This document shows, piece after piece, positions 8,866 through 17,292 of a stretch of DNA of 64,000 bases. The notes under the pieces are model-generated. The model was given only the letters and a program-made list of their open reading frames with translations, had not been told where the DNA came from and did not search any database. The stretch is from Liquorilactobacillus sucicola DSM 21376 = JCM 15457 (GTDB taxonomy: Bacteria > Bacillota > Bacilli > Lactobacillales > Lactobacillaceae). Made by a program: the position numbers and the translations under genes. Location of the stretch: NCBI RefSeq assembly GCF_000612445.1, contig NZ_BALC01000001.1, forward strand, positions 372,001-436,000. Direction: 5' to 3'. Positions within the stretch are counted from its first letter, which is position 1; the number at the start of each line of letters is the position of its first letter.

Positions 8866-9570
8866 ATGGAAATTAAACATTTATCTTTTTCGTATAAAGA
8901 ACGGTCAATCTATGATGATTTGAATATTAAATTCAGGGCAGGAATACCTAATATTATCATAGGACCTAACGGGGTTGGTAAAACAACGCTGCTAGATACA
9001 CTTGCACACCTGAATTCACCAGCTACATATGCTGCTTTGATTGATGTTCCTAACGCAAACGATGTTGGTTATCAGTTACAGCGGACATTTTTTTATCCGA
9101 CATTGACTGTAAAACAGACATTAACCATGTATAGAAAAATAGATCACGCAGGCGGAACGGCTCCAACAGAACTAATGAATAAGGTCTACACAGCTGTATT
9201 GAAACCAATCGAAACAATTAAAATGGGGCAGTTATCTGGTGGTGAAAGGCGAATAGTGTTGACGTATGGTACATGCCTACTCGAAAGGAAGATGTATCTT
9301 TTTGACGAACCTCTGAGTGGAGTTGATCCAAGTAACGCAGCTTTGATCATGGATATTATTTGTTCACTTGCTGCGGAAAAACAAGTAGTGGTGACAACGC
9401 ATCAGTTGGGACAGTTGAAAAACAAGAAAGCTCAAATTATATGTGTTAACCAAGGTAAATGTGTATTTAACGGTACCTTTTCAGATCTGTTAGAATTAGG
9501 GAAAACTAAAGATATAGATGAAGCGTACAGTAAGTTGATAAACAGCACTAGAGGCGCGATTAATTATTAG
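8866..9570 (+). CDS. ABC transporter ATP-binding protein
   Basis: A 234-residue ABC ATPase with Walker A GPNGVGKTT near 33-41, signature QLSGGERRIV near 123-131, Walker B YLFDEPLSGVDP near 144-155, and an H-loop in VVTTHQLG. The single domain and short length fit the energy subunit of a simple export ABC system with the permease just upstream. The ribosome site is GAGGAGGAAG. The Q-loop region appears as YQLQRTFFYPTLTV. The transported molecule is unknown; candidates include a peptide, lipid or drug. Confidence 0.85.
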   Translation: MEIKHLSFSYKERSIYDDLNIKFRAGIPNIIIGPNGVGKTTLLDTLAHLNSPATYAALIDVPNANDVGYQLQRTFFYPTLTVKQTLTMYRKIDHAGGTAPTELMNKVYTAVLKPIETIKMGQLSGGERRIVLTYGTCLLERKMYLFDEPLSGVDPSNAALIMDIICSLAAEKQVVVTTHQLGQLKNKKAQIICVNQGKCVFNGTFSDLLELGKTKDIDEAYSKLINSTRGAINY

Positions 9571-9718
9571 TGTGGAAGACAATAATAAGAAATTGGCTTA
9601 AAATTAACTAAATGTTTAATACATATTATCTGGATAAAGCATCTTTTTACTAAATAAAGAGCTTACAGAATGCTATAATCAAGAGGATAATAAATTGGTC
9701 CATTAAGGAGGGGAAGTC

Positions 9719-10030
9719 ATGAGCAATGAGAGCAGCAGGGCAAGTCTTATTCAGCAAACAAAGGTGTTGCAGCGGGAAATAAAAATACAGCAAAACGAGA
9801 TCTTAAAAAAATATAATGAACTAAACAAGTTGTATCAAAAGCTAGAAACCGAACAAGTTTCAGTCTCAAATGATACAGAAAGCTTGAGTGGTCATCCCTA
9901 TGAAGAAAATAGAAAAAAGACGAGTCTTGAAAACACAAATACAAACGCTTTCTCCCAAAAAACGATAGACGGATTAAAAAAGTATAAGGCTCCTGAGCGA
10001 GTAAAGTGGTGGCGTTTTTTCTGGAAGTGA
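9719..10030 (+). CDS. Small coiled-coil protein of unknown function
   Basis: A 103-residue hydrophilic protein. The first half is a predicted coiled coil (about 10-48, rich in Gln, Lys and Glu with regular leucines), the middle is Ser/Asn-rich and probably disordered, and the end is basic and aromatic (KWWRFFWK). The strong ribosome site GGAGGGGAAG and a following terminator support a real gene. The aromatic-basic tail might bind a membrane surface; this is inference. I do not recognise the family. Confidence 0.65.
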   Translation: MSNESSRASLIQQTKVLQREIKIQQNEILKKYNELNKLYQKLETEQVSVSNDTESLSGHPYEENRKKTSLENTNTNAFSQKTIDGLKKYKAPERVKWWRFFWK

Positions 10031-10038
10031 ATTTTATG

Positions 10039-10074
10039 GCTGACAATTTCCACAACTCAGTGTGTTAGCTTTTT
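10039..10074 (+). terminator. Terminator after the coiled-coil gene
   Basis: GCTGACA (10039-10045) pairs with TGTTAGC (10063-10069), with one G-U pair, and is followed by TTTTT. It is a modest stem but well placed. Confidence 0.5.
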
Positions 10075-10136
10075 GAGCAGTTACATTTTAATTTTTTAAT
10101 GATAGAAAAGAAAAAATATAATGTTGGAGCTAAACT

Positions 10137-10145
10137 TGTTATACT
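10137..10145 (+). promoter_or_regulatory. Extended -10 promoter for the nucleoside transport genes
   Basis: TGTTATACT gives a TGN extended -10 with hexamer TATACT at 10140-10145. It lies about 40 bases before the GTG of the transporter gene. No clear -35. Confidence 0.5.
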
Positions 10146-10184
10146 GATAAAGGATCTTATTCTTAGATAGAGGAGATTAAAACA

Positions 10185-11405
10185 GTGTTTTTAATAGTTA
10201 ATATTTTAGGATTTTTTGTTTTCTTGGGCATAGCTTTTTTGTTTTCTAATGACCGCAGATCCATTGATTGGAAGTCGGTTTTGATTGTGATTTTTCTAGA
10301 AATCTTCCTTGCATGGTTTTTCATGAAATTCAGCATTGGACGGGAAGTGGTTCGTGCGGCAGCTGATGGTTTTAACTGGTTGGTAGCTGTGGCAAACAAG
10401 GGGATCGCATTTGCTTTACCTGACTGGCTGAAACCTACGACCGGTTCGCCAAACTTTGTGACTAGTGCGCTCTTGCCTATTTTGCTTGTTGTACCGCTGT
10501 TTGACATTTTGACATACATAGGTTTACTTCCTTGGCTTGTAAAATGGATCGGACGCGGGTTGTCATTCATCACACATCAACCGCGTTTTGAAGCGTTTTT
10601 TTCAGTAGAAATGATGTTTCTCGGCAATACGGAGGTATTAGCGGTTTCTAGGGATCAACTGCAACAAATGAGTGCTAAGCGTAATTTTACATTAGCAATG
10701 ATGTCTATGAGTTGTGTTACATCAGCAATTATTGGTGCTTATATCAAAATGGTACCAGGACAGTATGTTTTGACGGCAATTCCGTTGAATATACTGGGTT
10801 CAATCGCAATTGCAGCCATCTTGAATCCTGTTAGTCTCACGCAAGAAGAAGATGTTATAGTTTCTGGCAACAAGGGTGAAAAACGCGAACCATTCTTTTC
10901 ATTTCTAGGGGATTCGATTTTGAATGCAGGGAAGTTGATTTTGATTATTACTGCAACCGTAATCGCGTATGTTTCGCTTGCTGCCTTAATAAACCAATTG
11001 TTTAGTTTGACTGGATTGAGTTGGCTGACGCTCGAAAATATTTTCGGTATTATTTTATTTCCGTTTGCTTGGTTGCTAGGTTTTGATGTTCATCAAGCAT
11101 TTCAAATCGCTCAGTATATGGGAACTAAGCTAGTTACTAATGAGTTTGTCGTTATGGGTGAAATTACCAAAAATATAATGACACAAAAGGGTTTGTTTGC
11201 AAATGAACATGCACGGGTCGTTTTGACGGTCTTTCTGACAAGTTTTGCCAATTTTGGAACTTTGGGGATGATTATCGGGGCGTTCAAAGGGCTAGTATCG
11301 AAGGAAAAGACAGATTTTATTTCGAGTAGAGTACCGCAAATGCTCTTGGCAGGCGTTTTAGTTTCATTGCTGTCAGCTGCCAGTGCAGGATTGTTTGCAT
11401 GGTAG
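10185..11405 (+). CDS. nupC: Concentrative nucleoside transporter (NupC type)
   Basis: A 406-residue polytopic membrane protein of the CNT family, which imports nucleosides with cations. Typical blocks are the N-terminal helices, FVTSALLPILLVVPLFD around the first core helix, MMFLGNTEVLAVSRDQL with the family's conserved GxTE-like segment (GNTE here), NFTLAMMSMSCVTSAIIG, and near the end TVFLTSFANFGTLGMIIGA. The start is GTG at 10185 behind AGAGGAG. A nucleoside hydrolase gene follows 26 bases later, so the pair imports a nucleoside and splits it. The symbol follows the family; the preferred substrate is not certain. Confidence 0.9.
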   Translation: MFLIVNILGFFVFLGIAFLFSNDRRSIDWKSVLIVIFLEIFLAWFFMKFSIGREVVRAAADGFNWLVAVANKGIAFALPDWLKPTTGSPNFVTSALLPILLVVPLFDILTYIGLLPWLVKWIGRGLSFITHQPRFEAFFSVEMMFLGNTEVLAVSRDQLQQMSAKRNFTLAMMSMSCVTSAIIGAYIKMVPGQYVLTAIPLNILGSIAIAAILNPVSLTQEEDVIVSGNKGEKREPFFSFLGDSILNAGKLILIITATVIAYVSLAALINQLFSLTGLSWLTLENIFGIILFPFAWLLGFDVHQAFQIAQYMGTKLVTNEFVVMGEITKNIMTQKGLFANEHARVVLTVFLTSFANFGTLGMIIGAFKGLVSKEKTDFISSRVPQMLLAGVLVSLLSAASAGLFAW

Positions 11406-11431
11406 GAACAAAAGTTTAAGGAGGTTTTTAT

Positions 11432-12352
11432 ATGGCACGTTCGGTTATATTGGATATGGATCCAGGAATAGATGATGCGGCAGCGATTGCTGTTGCACTC
11501 AACAATCCAGGACTTGATGTTAAACTGATCACGACTGTGGCAGGCAATGTCAGTGTTGACAAGACGACAGTGAATGCGCTGAAGCTAGTAAATTTCTTTA
11601 ATAAAAATGTTCCGGTTGCACGTGGGGCAGCAGCACCACTCAAAAAAAGATTTGAAGATGCCGGCGCAATCCATGGGGAATCCGGCTTACCGGGATATGA
11701 TTTTCCAGAACCTAAAAGTCAGATCAGTAAGTTAACGGCGATTGACGCCATTGCGCATGCACTAACCCAAAGTGAAAAGCAGTTAACACTCATTGCCACA
11801 GGTGCTTATACAAACATTGCACAGTTTATTCTGCAATATCCCGAATTACTATCAAAAATTGATGAATTGATTTTGATGGGCGGGTCAATTTCGGGTGGTA
11901 ATGCTACTTCTGTTGCTGAATTTAATGTTTTTACTGACCCTGATGCGGCTAAGATTGTTTTTGAGAGTGGACTGAACATCACAATGATCGGACTTGATGT
12001 TACACTCAAGGCGTTAATAAGCAAACAGACGTCAGACAGACTTGCTGAATTTGGAGAAGCGGGGCGCATGCTTCATGGTATTATCAATGCGTATGGGGAC
12101 GTTCATGAAGGCGGCAAGCCGATGCATGATGTTATTACTGTCTTATATGCGTTGCATCCAGAAGTTATCAAACTGCAAAAGGAGCATATTGATGCCGTTA
12201 CTGATGGACCAGCCATTGGGGCAACGGTAGCAGATGTTTTGCATCGTTGGTACGAAAAAAATGATTATAATGCTGAAGTTGGTGTTGATATTGATGCTGC
12301 CTTTTTCAATGATTGGTTTCTTAAACAGGTCAGCCGGATGAGTAATAGATAA
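11432..12352 (+). CDS. Inosine-uridine preferring nucleoside hydrolase
   Basis: A 306-residue enzyme that hydrolyses ribonucleosides to ribose and base. The calcium-binding motif is LDMDPGIDDA with Asp8, Asp10, Asp14 and Asp15. Further marks are the MGG block (LILMGGSISGGN), EFNVFTDPDAA with the ribose-binding Asn/Glu positions, and PMHDVITVLYAL, which contains the C-terminal conserved Asp. It has an excellent ribosome site (AAGGAGG). It follows the nucleoside transporter in the same operon and is followed by a terminator. Whether it prefers purines or pyrimidines cannot be read with confidence. Confidence 0.92.
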   Translation: MARSVILDMDPGIDDAAAIAVALNNPGLDVKLITTVAGNVSVDKTTVNALKLVNFFNKNVPVARGAAAPLKKRFEDAGAIHGESGLPGYDFPEPKSQISKLTAIDAIAHALTQSEKQLTLIATGAYTNIAQFILQYPELLSKIDELILMGGSISGGNATSVAEFNVFTDPDAAKIVFESGLNITMIGLDVTLKALISKQTSDRLAEFGEAGRMLHGIINAYGDVHEGGKPMHDVITVLYALHPEVIKLQKEHIDAVTDGPAIGATVADVLHRWYEKNDYNAEVGVDIDAAFFNDWFLKQVSRMSNR

Positions 12353-12391
12353 GTAGTTTGTAGCTGAATAGAAAAACTATATTAGAAATAA

Positions 12392-12450
12392 GCAGGGTTG
12401 AGTACTTGTGACAAAGAATTTTTGTTGCAGATCCTCAAACCTGTTTTTTT
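12392..12450 (+). terminator. Terminator after the nucleoside hydrolase
   Basis: CAGGGTTGAG pairs with CTCAAACCTG (one mismatch) around an inner T/A-rich stem, followed by eight Ts. Confidence 0.7.
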
Positions 12451-12519
12451 TACAGCAAGGAAGATGTACCAACTTAACAATTTTTGTACAAATGGGAAAT
12501 TAATGGAAAATTAAAATAG

Positions 12520-13848
12520 TCAAATATCATCATGCTTGGTGTGCCATGATCTGATATACTCTAAGCGCTTTTTAAAGCGATCTTCATGTCCTTGTTCACT
12601 TGGAAAGTAATATTCATGATTTCGAAGAGAAGGGGGCATAGTTTTCATGGTCGTGAGTTTATCTTCCTTTTTATGTGCATATTGGTAATCGGCTCCGTAA
12701 CCAAGGTCACTCATTAACTTTGTTGGTGCATTCCTGATTTGAAGAGGAACCGGTTCATTACGTGAAGTTTTAACATCTTGAGCCGCTTTAAGCCGCGCCT
12801 TATAAACAGCATTTGATTTTGGGGCCAGTGATAGATAGATGACAGCTTCAGTTAAGTGAACGTCACATTCAGGCATTCCGAGGTAACGGCATGCCTGAAA
12901 AACATCAATAGCCAGATTTAAAGCTTTTGTGTCCGCAAGTCCAATATCTTCACTGGCAAAACGGACTAAACGGCGTGCAATGTAGACGGGATCCTCGCCG
13001 CCATCAAGCATACGGCTAAGCCAATAAATAGCTGCATTTACATCACTATTGCGCATTGATTTATGAAGGGCGGAAATAATATTGTAGTGTTCCTCACCTT
13101 TTTTGTCATACAGAAGAGATGTACGGTTGATTAGCTGTTTCAGGCTGCTGGGGGTGACAGTTATTTTATTACCGCTTTTATCTCCATTTAAAACTGCCAT
13201 TTCAAGGGTATTAAGTGCAATTCTAGCATCCCCATTTGAAAAAGTCGCGATGGCATCTAAAGTGGTATCCGCAATCTTGAGATCTAAATCTCCAAAGCCA
13301 TCCGAGCTGTTGATAGCATTTTTTAGAAGAGTATTAATATCATCATTTGTTAATGGTTTTAAGACAAAGACTTTACAACGTGACAAAAGAGCTGAATTAA
13401 TTTCAAAGGATGGATTTTCGGTGGTTGCACCGATAAGAATAATGCTTCCTTGTTCAACATAAGGTAAAAAGACATCCTGTTGGGCTTTGTTAAAACGATG
13501 AATCTCATCAATAAAGACAATTGTTTTTTGACCTAAATCTTGATCTAGTTCTGCTTGTTTCATTATCTCACGTATTTTACGAATACTGCTTGAGACAGCG
13601 CTGAATTGGACAAAGTGTGCCTGTGAAAGTTTAGCAATTATTTTTGCTAAGGTTGTTTTGCCAACCCCTGGAGGTCCCCAAAAAATGAGCGATGTTATTT
13701 GATCACTCGCAATCAATTCTCGTAAGATTTTGCCCTTTCCAAGAAGCTGTGGCTGACCAACGAATGTGTCTAGGTTTTTAGGACGCATCCTGCTGGCTAG
13801 CGGCTGACCGCTTTTTTTATTGTCCGCGAATAAAGATTCTTGTTTCAT
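12520..13848 (-). CDS. rarA: Replication-associated recombination AAA+ ATPase RarA (MgsA)
   Basis: A 442-residue AAA+ protein of the RarA/MgsA/WRNIP1 family, related to clamp loaders, which acts at stalled replication forks. Walker A is GPPGVGKT at 58-65, Walker B IVFIDEIHRF at 110-119, and the sensor region IGATTENPSFE is conserved. The C-terminal half carries the tetramerisation block, including LDGGEDPVYIARRLVRFASEDIG in two parts and the end block GYGADYQYAHK. It has a strong ribosome site on the minus strand (AGGAGGTAAAAA). It stands alone between converging and diverging neighbours. Confidence 0.93.
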   Translation of the reverse strand: MKQESLFADNKKSGQPLASRMRPKNLDTFVGQPQLLGKGKILRELIASDQITSLIFWGPPGVGKTTLAKIIAKLSQAHFVQFSAVSSSIRKIREIMKQAELDQDLGQKTIVFIDEIHRFNKAQQDVFLPYVEQGSIILIGATTENPSFEINSALLSRCKVFVLKPLTNDDINTLLKNAINSSDGFGDLDLKIADTTLDAIATFSNGDARIALNTLEMAVLNGDKSGNKITVTPSSLKQLINRTSLLYDKKGEEHYNIISALHKSMRNSDVNAAIYWLSRMLDGGEDPVYIARRLVRFASEDIGLADTKALNLAIDVFQACRYLGMPECDVHLTEAVIYLSLAPKSNAVYKARLKAAQDVKTSRNEPVPLQIRNAPTKLMSDLGYGADYQYAHKKEDKLTTMKTMPPSLRNHEYYFPSEQGHEDRFKKRLEYIRSWHTKHDDI

Positions 13849-14051
13849 TTTTTACCTCCTAGTATATAGTTAGCTGACGTTATTGCCTAGTCTCATAATA
13901 GAGCATTTATGTAAAAAAAGCAGCGGAATTGTTTGTTCCAGCGTTATAAATCAGTATTTGTGTATCGCATATAAAATAATGTATAGTAAAATATAAGGTG
14001 TTGCAAAATAATAAACTAGTACATTAAAGAATATATGAAAAAGGTGTCTAT

Positions 14052-15239
14052 ATGGAACAAGATCAAAGTGGTTCAAGAATAGTGTTACCTACACAGGTCG
14101 TAGAAAAGCTGCATTTAAAAAGAGGTGATAAAGTAGAGATTGCTTTTTCAGATAAAGCTGAGAACCAAGTGGTGGTGCGCTCCGTAAAAGAGACACAAAC
14201 AGGTGGTAAACAGTCAGTTCCTATTTTGCGATTTTTTATTCCGTCTGTTTTATCGACGATTGCCTTTTTTCTTTATTTTTTTTGGGACAAAAAACAGCAA
14301 ATTTCACTTGCGGGTGATGAATCAATTGCTACCTTAACGATTATTTTAGGAATTTTTAGCGGTTCTTTATCCTTTGTCTTTTTTTACCTTAAAGATCGCA
14401 AAAATATTCAAAACTGGTTCGGAAAGAAATTATATTGGCGCAGTTTTTTGACTATTTGGTTGTCATTTACGACTATTTTGGCGATTAGTTTGCTCGCATT
14501 TTTTTGGTTGATAGAGATACTTTTTAAAGGTTCGTCATTTGATTTGTTCACTTCTTCTTACATGTTTTTGCTATTCAGCAGCATTATCAACTATCTGATG
14601 ATTTATTCAGCAACTAATATGTCTTCCACTGTAATTTTTAAAATACTGATTCTTGTAATTGTCGGTGGTGCGTTGGCATCAATGATTACTAACAGTAACA
14701 AGAGATGGTGGGAACACAATATAAGCTTTCTTGGAACAGATCAAGCAAGTAATAGTTGGCAATTTAATTTAACACTGGTTGTGTCGGCATTACTCCTTAT
14801 GGCCTTGGTAGACTTTATTTTTGCGTCGTTGAAAGAACAATACGACAATAGTATTCGGTTGCTTATTCTTAAATTTCTTCTGCTCTTTTTTTCTATTTTT
14901 TTAGCTGGTGTCGGTGTTTTTGCAAATAACGGCACGGGTTTGTTGCATACACTCCATACACAATGCGCCACTTTTCTGGTATATTTATTAATTATCACGA
15001 TAACGTCGATACATTACTTATTGCCAAATATTACTAATGAGTTCAAGGTCATTTCTTATGCAATTGGTGGAGGGCTGTTGCTTACAGCTATTTTATTCCA
15101 ATTTATTGGTTACCTCTCATTGACTGCTTTTGAACTAATTGCTTTTATCTTGGCGTTTAGCTGGGTACTACTTCTACTGCAAATTCTTCAAGAAATGACG
15201 CAAATTGAAAAAAACGTTTTTGAAATCAAAATACAGTGA
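14052..15239 (+). CDS. AbrB/MazE-type N-terminal domain fused to a multi-pass membrane domain
   Basis: A 395-residue protein. Residues 1-50 form a swapped-hairpin AbrB/SpoVT-like unit (GSRIVLPTQVVEKLHLKRGD is the typical beta-hairpin pattern, followed by KVEIAF and VVVRSV). After a short linker come roughly ten hydrophobic segments from about 60 to 390, interrupted by a charged loop near 110-125. AbrB domains usually bind DNA; here the fusion would hold it at the membrane. I believe such fusions occur in lactobacilli, but no function is known to me. The gene stands alone, with GGTGTC upstream as a weak ribosome site. Confidence 0.65.
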   Translation: MEQDQSGSRIVLPTQVVEKLHLKRGDKVEIAFSDKAENQVVVRSVKETQTGGKQSVPILRFFIPSVLSTIAFFLYFFWDKKQQISLAGDESIATLTIILGIFSGSLSFVFFYLKDRKNIQNWFGKKLYWRSFLTIWLSFTTILAISLLAFFWLIEILFKGSSFDLFTSSYMFLLFSSIINYLMIYSATNMSSTVIFKILILVIVGGALASMITNSNKRWWEHNISFLGTDQASNSWQFNLTLVVSALLLMALVDFIFASLKEQYDNSIRLLILKFLLLFFSIFLAGVGVFANNGTGLLHTLHTQCATFLVYLLIITITSIHYLLPNITNEFKVISYAIGGGLLLTAILFQFIGYLSLTAFELIAFILAFSWVLLLLQILQEMTQIEKNVFEIKIQ

Positions 15240-15338
15240 AAGATGTTAAACTAGGAAAAATGTTAGCATGACGATGACGTTAAATGATAAACACTTATAG
15301 TAATTCAAAAGTAAGAAAGAGTAAGGGAGAAAAGTATA

Positions 15339-15872
15339 ATGAGTGTTAAGTTTGTTAGAAAAGCTGTTAAGAACGATGCAGCCGCAATTATGAACATCAT
15401 CCAGAGAGCTAAAAGATTGCTAGCTGATGAGAAAATCCCTCAATGGCAGAATGGGTATCCAGATTTAGAAGTAGTCGAAGATGATATCAGTAAGGGCTAC
15501 ACATATGTCCTTATTGTAGCTGATAAAATCGCAGGTGTTGCGACTCTGCTTCAAGAAGAAGATCCTAACTACCACAAAATTTATTCTGGAGAATGGTCAC
15601 ACAAAAGTGACAAAAAGAACTATGTGTCTATTCACCGCATCGCCATAGATTCTCAGTACAGTGGTGAGCATCTTGCAGACTTTTTCTTCAGTAACCTTTG
15701 CACTATTGCATACCTGTTGGGTTTTAGACAGGTGAGGATTGACACACACGTTCTAAACAAACGAATGCAGCACATTATTGCTAAAACAGGTTTTGAGTAT
15801 GCAGGTGTCGTCTATATGCATGATGATCCTGAAGATAGACGAAATGCTTACCAGCTTTTTTTAGCTGATTAG
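15339..15872 (+). CDS. GNAT family N-acetyltransferase
   Basis: A 177-residue GNAT-fold protein. The N-terminal VRKAVKNDAAAIMNIIQRAK is the usual first strand and helix, VSIHRIAIDSQYSGEHLADFFF covers motif A with a degenerate acetyl-CoA loop (QYSGEHL in place of Q/RxxGxG/A), and the C-terminal part includes IRIDTH-like RQVRIDTHVLNKRMQ and GFEYAGVVY. The substrate is unknown. The ribosome site is AAGGGAG. It precedes a second GNAT gene by 56 bases, and both may be expressed together. Confidence 0.8.
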   Translation: MSVKFVRKAVKNDAAAIMNIIQRAKRLLADEKIPQWQNGYPDLEVVEDDISKGYTYVLIVADKIAGVATLLQEEDPNYHKIYSGEWSHKSDKKNYVSIHRIAIDSQYSGEHLADFFFSNLCTIAYLLGFRQVRIDTHVLNKRMQHIIAKTGFEYAGVVYMHDDPEDRRNAYQLFLAD

Positions 15873-15928
15873 GATTTTTTAGAAAATAATTGTGCAGTCG
15901 AAAGGCACAGGATTTTAAAGGAGTCGGT

Positions 15929-16411
15929 ATGAGATTAAGAGAAATAACCAAAGAGGATAATCAGCAAATCAAACATATTATTCAAAAGACGTTAAGCGAG
16001 TTTGAGGATGCTAAACAAGGCTCAGCGTATTTTGATCCGCAGTTAGATTATTTAGCTGAATACTATACAGAACAGTCTGAAAAAGCAGCTTACTGGGTTA
16101 TTGAAGATGAGAATACAGGCAAAATAGTCGGTGGCGGCGGAGTCGGACCGTTTACAGAGGAAATAGCAGAGTTGCAAAAAGTATACTTTTTGCCAGCGGC
16201 GCGTGGGCAGGGTTGGGGTAAAAAAATAATTATTCTAGCAGAAAAAGCAGCAAAGCAATCCGGTTATAAAAAACTTTATATAGAGACTTTTGCGAATTTA
16301 GATCGTGCGGTTCGCCTCTATAATCATATGGGTTTCAGGCAGTTAGAAGAACCATTAGCACAAACACAGCATAGTGCATGTGATTTGTGGTTTGAAAAGA
16401 ATTTGGTTTAG
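15929..16411 (+). CDS. GNAT family N-acetyltransferase
   Basis: A 160-residue acetyltransferase with a good acetyl-CoA motif (LPAARGQGWGKKII, the Q/RxxGxG/A loop), preceded by AELQKVYF and followed by AAKQSGYKKLYIETFANLDRAV and LYNHMGFRQLEE, the usual C-terminal helix and strand. I chose the ATG at 15929, which has AAAGGAG 5 bases before it; an in-frame ATG at 15890 has no site. It is unrelated in detail to the GNAT upstream. The substrate is unknown. Confidence 0.85.
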   Translation: MRLREITKEDNQQIKHIIQKTLSEFEDAKQGSAYFDPQLDYLAEYYTEQSEKAAYWVIEDENTGKIVGGGGVGPFTEEIAELQKVYFLPAARGQGWGKKIIILAEKAAKQSGYKKLYIETFANLDRAVRLYNHMGFRQLEEPLAQTQHSACDLWFEKNLV

Positions 16412-16426
16412 TCGTTTTTAAAAATT

Positions 16427-16500
16427 AAAAGACAGCGAACATCAGTTAGTTCAGAGGCTCCACAAGTGAAGTAAAATGATGTTCAGTGTCTTTTTATTTT
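16427..16500 (+). terminator. Terminator after the GNAT pair
   Basis: AAAAGACAGCGAACATCA (16427-16444) pairs with TGATGTTCAGTGTCTTTT (16478-16495) over a 33-base loop, followed by T-rich DNA. There is one internal mismatch pair. Confidence 0.75.
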
Positions 16501-16783
16501 AATGATAAAATCTTACAAGAACAAGTAACTTTCCACACCTATAAACTGTATAAGCAAAAATAAGAAAGCGTGTAAAATCTTGCTAGTTATTTTTGCGGGG
16601 AATGTTTAAACTTTTATCACTATATTAATGTGTCGTTTGAAGTGCTATGTATTAATTATATACTAACCATGTGTCCCTCACGAACAGTGTAACCATCCCT
16701 AATTACTGTGTTTGTTTGGCTCGGTTAACTGTTTTTTTATATTGTAATAATGCTAGTTTTTTAAAGGAGCCCGTTTTTTGTAC
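16501..16783. other. Intergenic stretch without a recognised gene
   Basis: AT-rich DNA between two terminators. I see no open frame with a ribosome site and no tRNA or clear regulatory hairpin here. Confidence 0.5.
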
Positions 16784-16831
16784 AAAAGAGGAGCTGTTCC
16801 AAAAGTGAAATTTCGGCACAGCTCCTCTTTT
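16784..16831. terminator. Bidirectional-looking terminator hairpin
   Basis: AAAAGAGGAGCTGT (16784-16797) and ACAGCTCCTCTTTT (16818-16831) are a perfect 14-bp inverted repeat with T-runs usable on either strand. On the minus strand it follows the repeat remnant and the tRNA-Ala gene. Confidence 0.75.
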
Positions 16832-16832
16832 A

Positions 16833-16910
16833 TTCCGTATAAACATGTTCCATAAGTCAAAATTCTCCATCTAACTTCGAATTACTCAAATTTTACCGAC
16901 GTATGTCACA
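16833..16910 (-). repeat. Decayed copy of the repeat also found at 18389-18460
   Basis: Read on the minus strand this segment ends SNSKLDGEF, stop, LMEHVYTE, stop. The second copy ends SNLKLNGEISTMSNVFYA. The nucleotide match is roughly two thirds over about 65 bases, and each copy is directly followed on the minus strand by a terminator. This copy has an internal stop and no start, so it is a remnant of an unrecognised gene family. Confidence 0.5.
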
Positions 16911-17002
16911 CTCTCCACTTGCCATAGCATAAAAATTATAGATTTCGTTTCTGTGGTTCACTAAAAAACGGTATCACCACTCTTTTGCAAGTAAATAATC
17001 AA

Positions 17003-17075
17003 TGGATCATGCCGGACTTGAACCGGCGACCTCCTACATGCGAAGCAGGCGCTCTCCCAACTGAGCTAATAACCC
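17003..17075 (-). tRNA. tRNA-Ala (anticodon CGC)
   Basis: The reverse complement folds into a 73-nt tRNA: acceptor GGGTTAT with ATGATCC, D arm GCTC/GAGC, anticodon arm CCTGC-TTCGCAT-GTAGG, variable loop AGGTC and T arm GCCGG-TTCAAGT-CCGGC. The anticodon CGC reads GCG. The acceptor third pair is G3-U70, the alanine identity element. The 3' CCA is not encoded. A good minus-strand promoter lies just upstream. Confidence 0.93.
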
Positions 17076-17088
17076 GAATACGATGTCC

Positions 17089-17117
17089 ATTTTACCACAT
17101 ATGTTTGTTGCAGGCAA
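17089..17117 (-). promoter_or_regulatory. Sigma-A promoter of the tRNA-Ala gene
   Basis: On the minus strand TTGCCT (complement of 17112-17117), a 17-base spacer, then TAAAAT (complement of 17089-17094). The tRNA 5' end follows 13 bases after the -10. Confidence 0.7.
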
Positions 17118-17183
17118 AAAAATAAGTATTTTTTAAACAACGCGTGTATAGAACATATAATAAAATTATAGTTACCATATGTT

Positions 17184-17209
17184 TAAATCTTCCTTAAAAC
17201 AACCGATTA
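17184..17209 (+). promoter_or_regulatory. Sigma-D (FliA)-like promoter before the chemoreceptor-type gene
   Basis: TAAA (17184-17187), 14 bases, then ACCGATTA (17202-17209). The known flagellar sigma pattern is TAAA, about 15 bases, GCCGATAA/T. The spacing is one short and the -10 has two changes. It would give a leader of about 75 bases before the gene at 17293. The downstream protein type makes the match more credible. Confidence 0.55.
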
Positions 17210-17292
17210 GTAGTCATAGAGGTTATGATAATTATTTGTTGTGTCAATAATTTAAAACAGAGATGCTAATTAGCTGAGGGAGTTTTTTTAAT

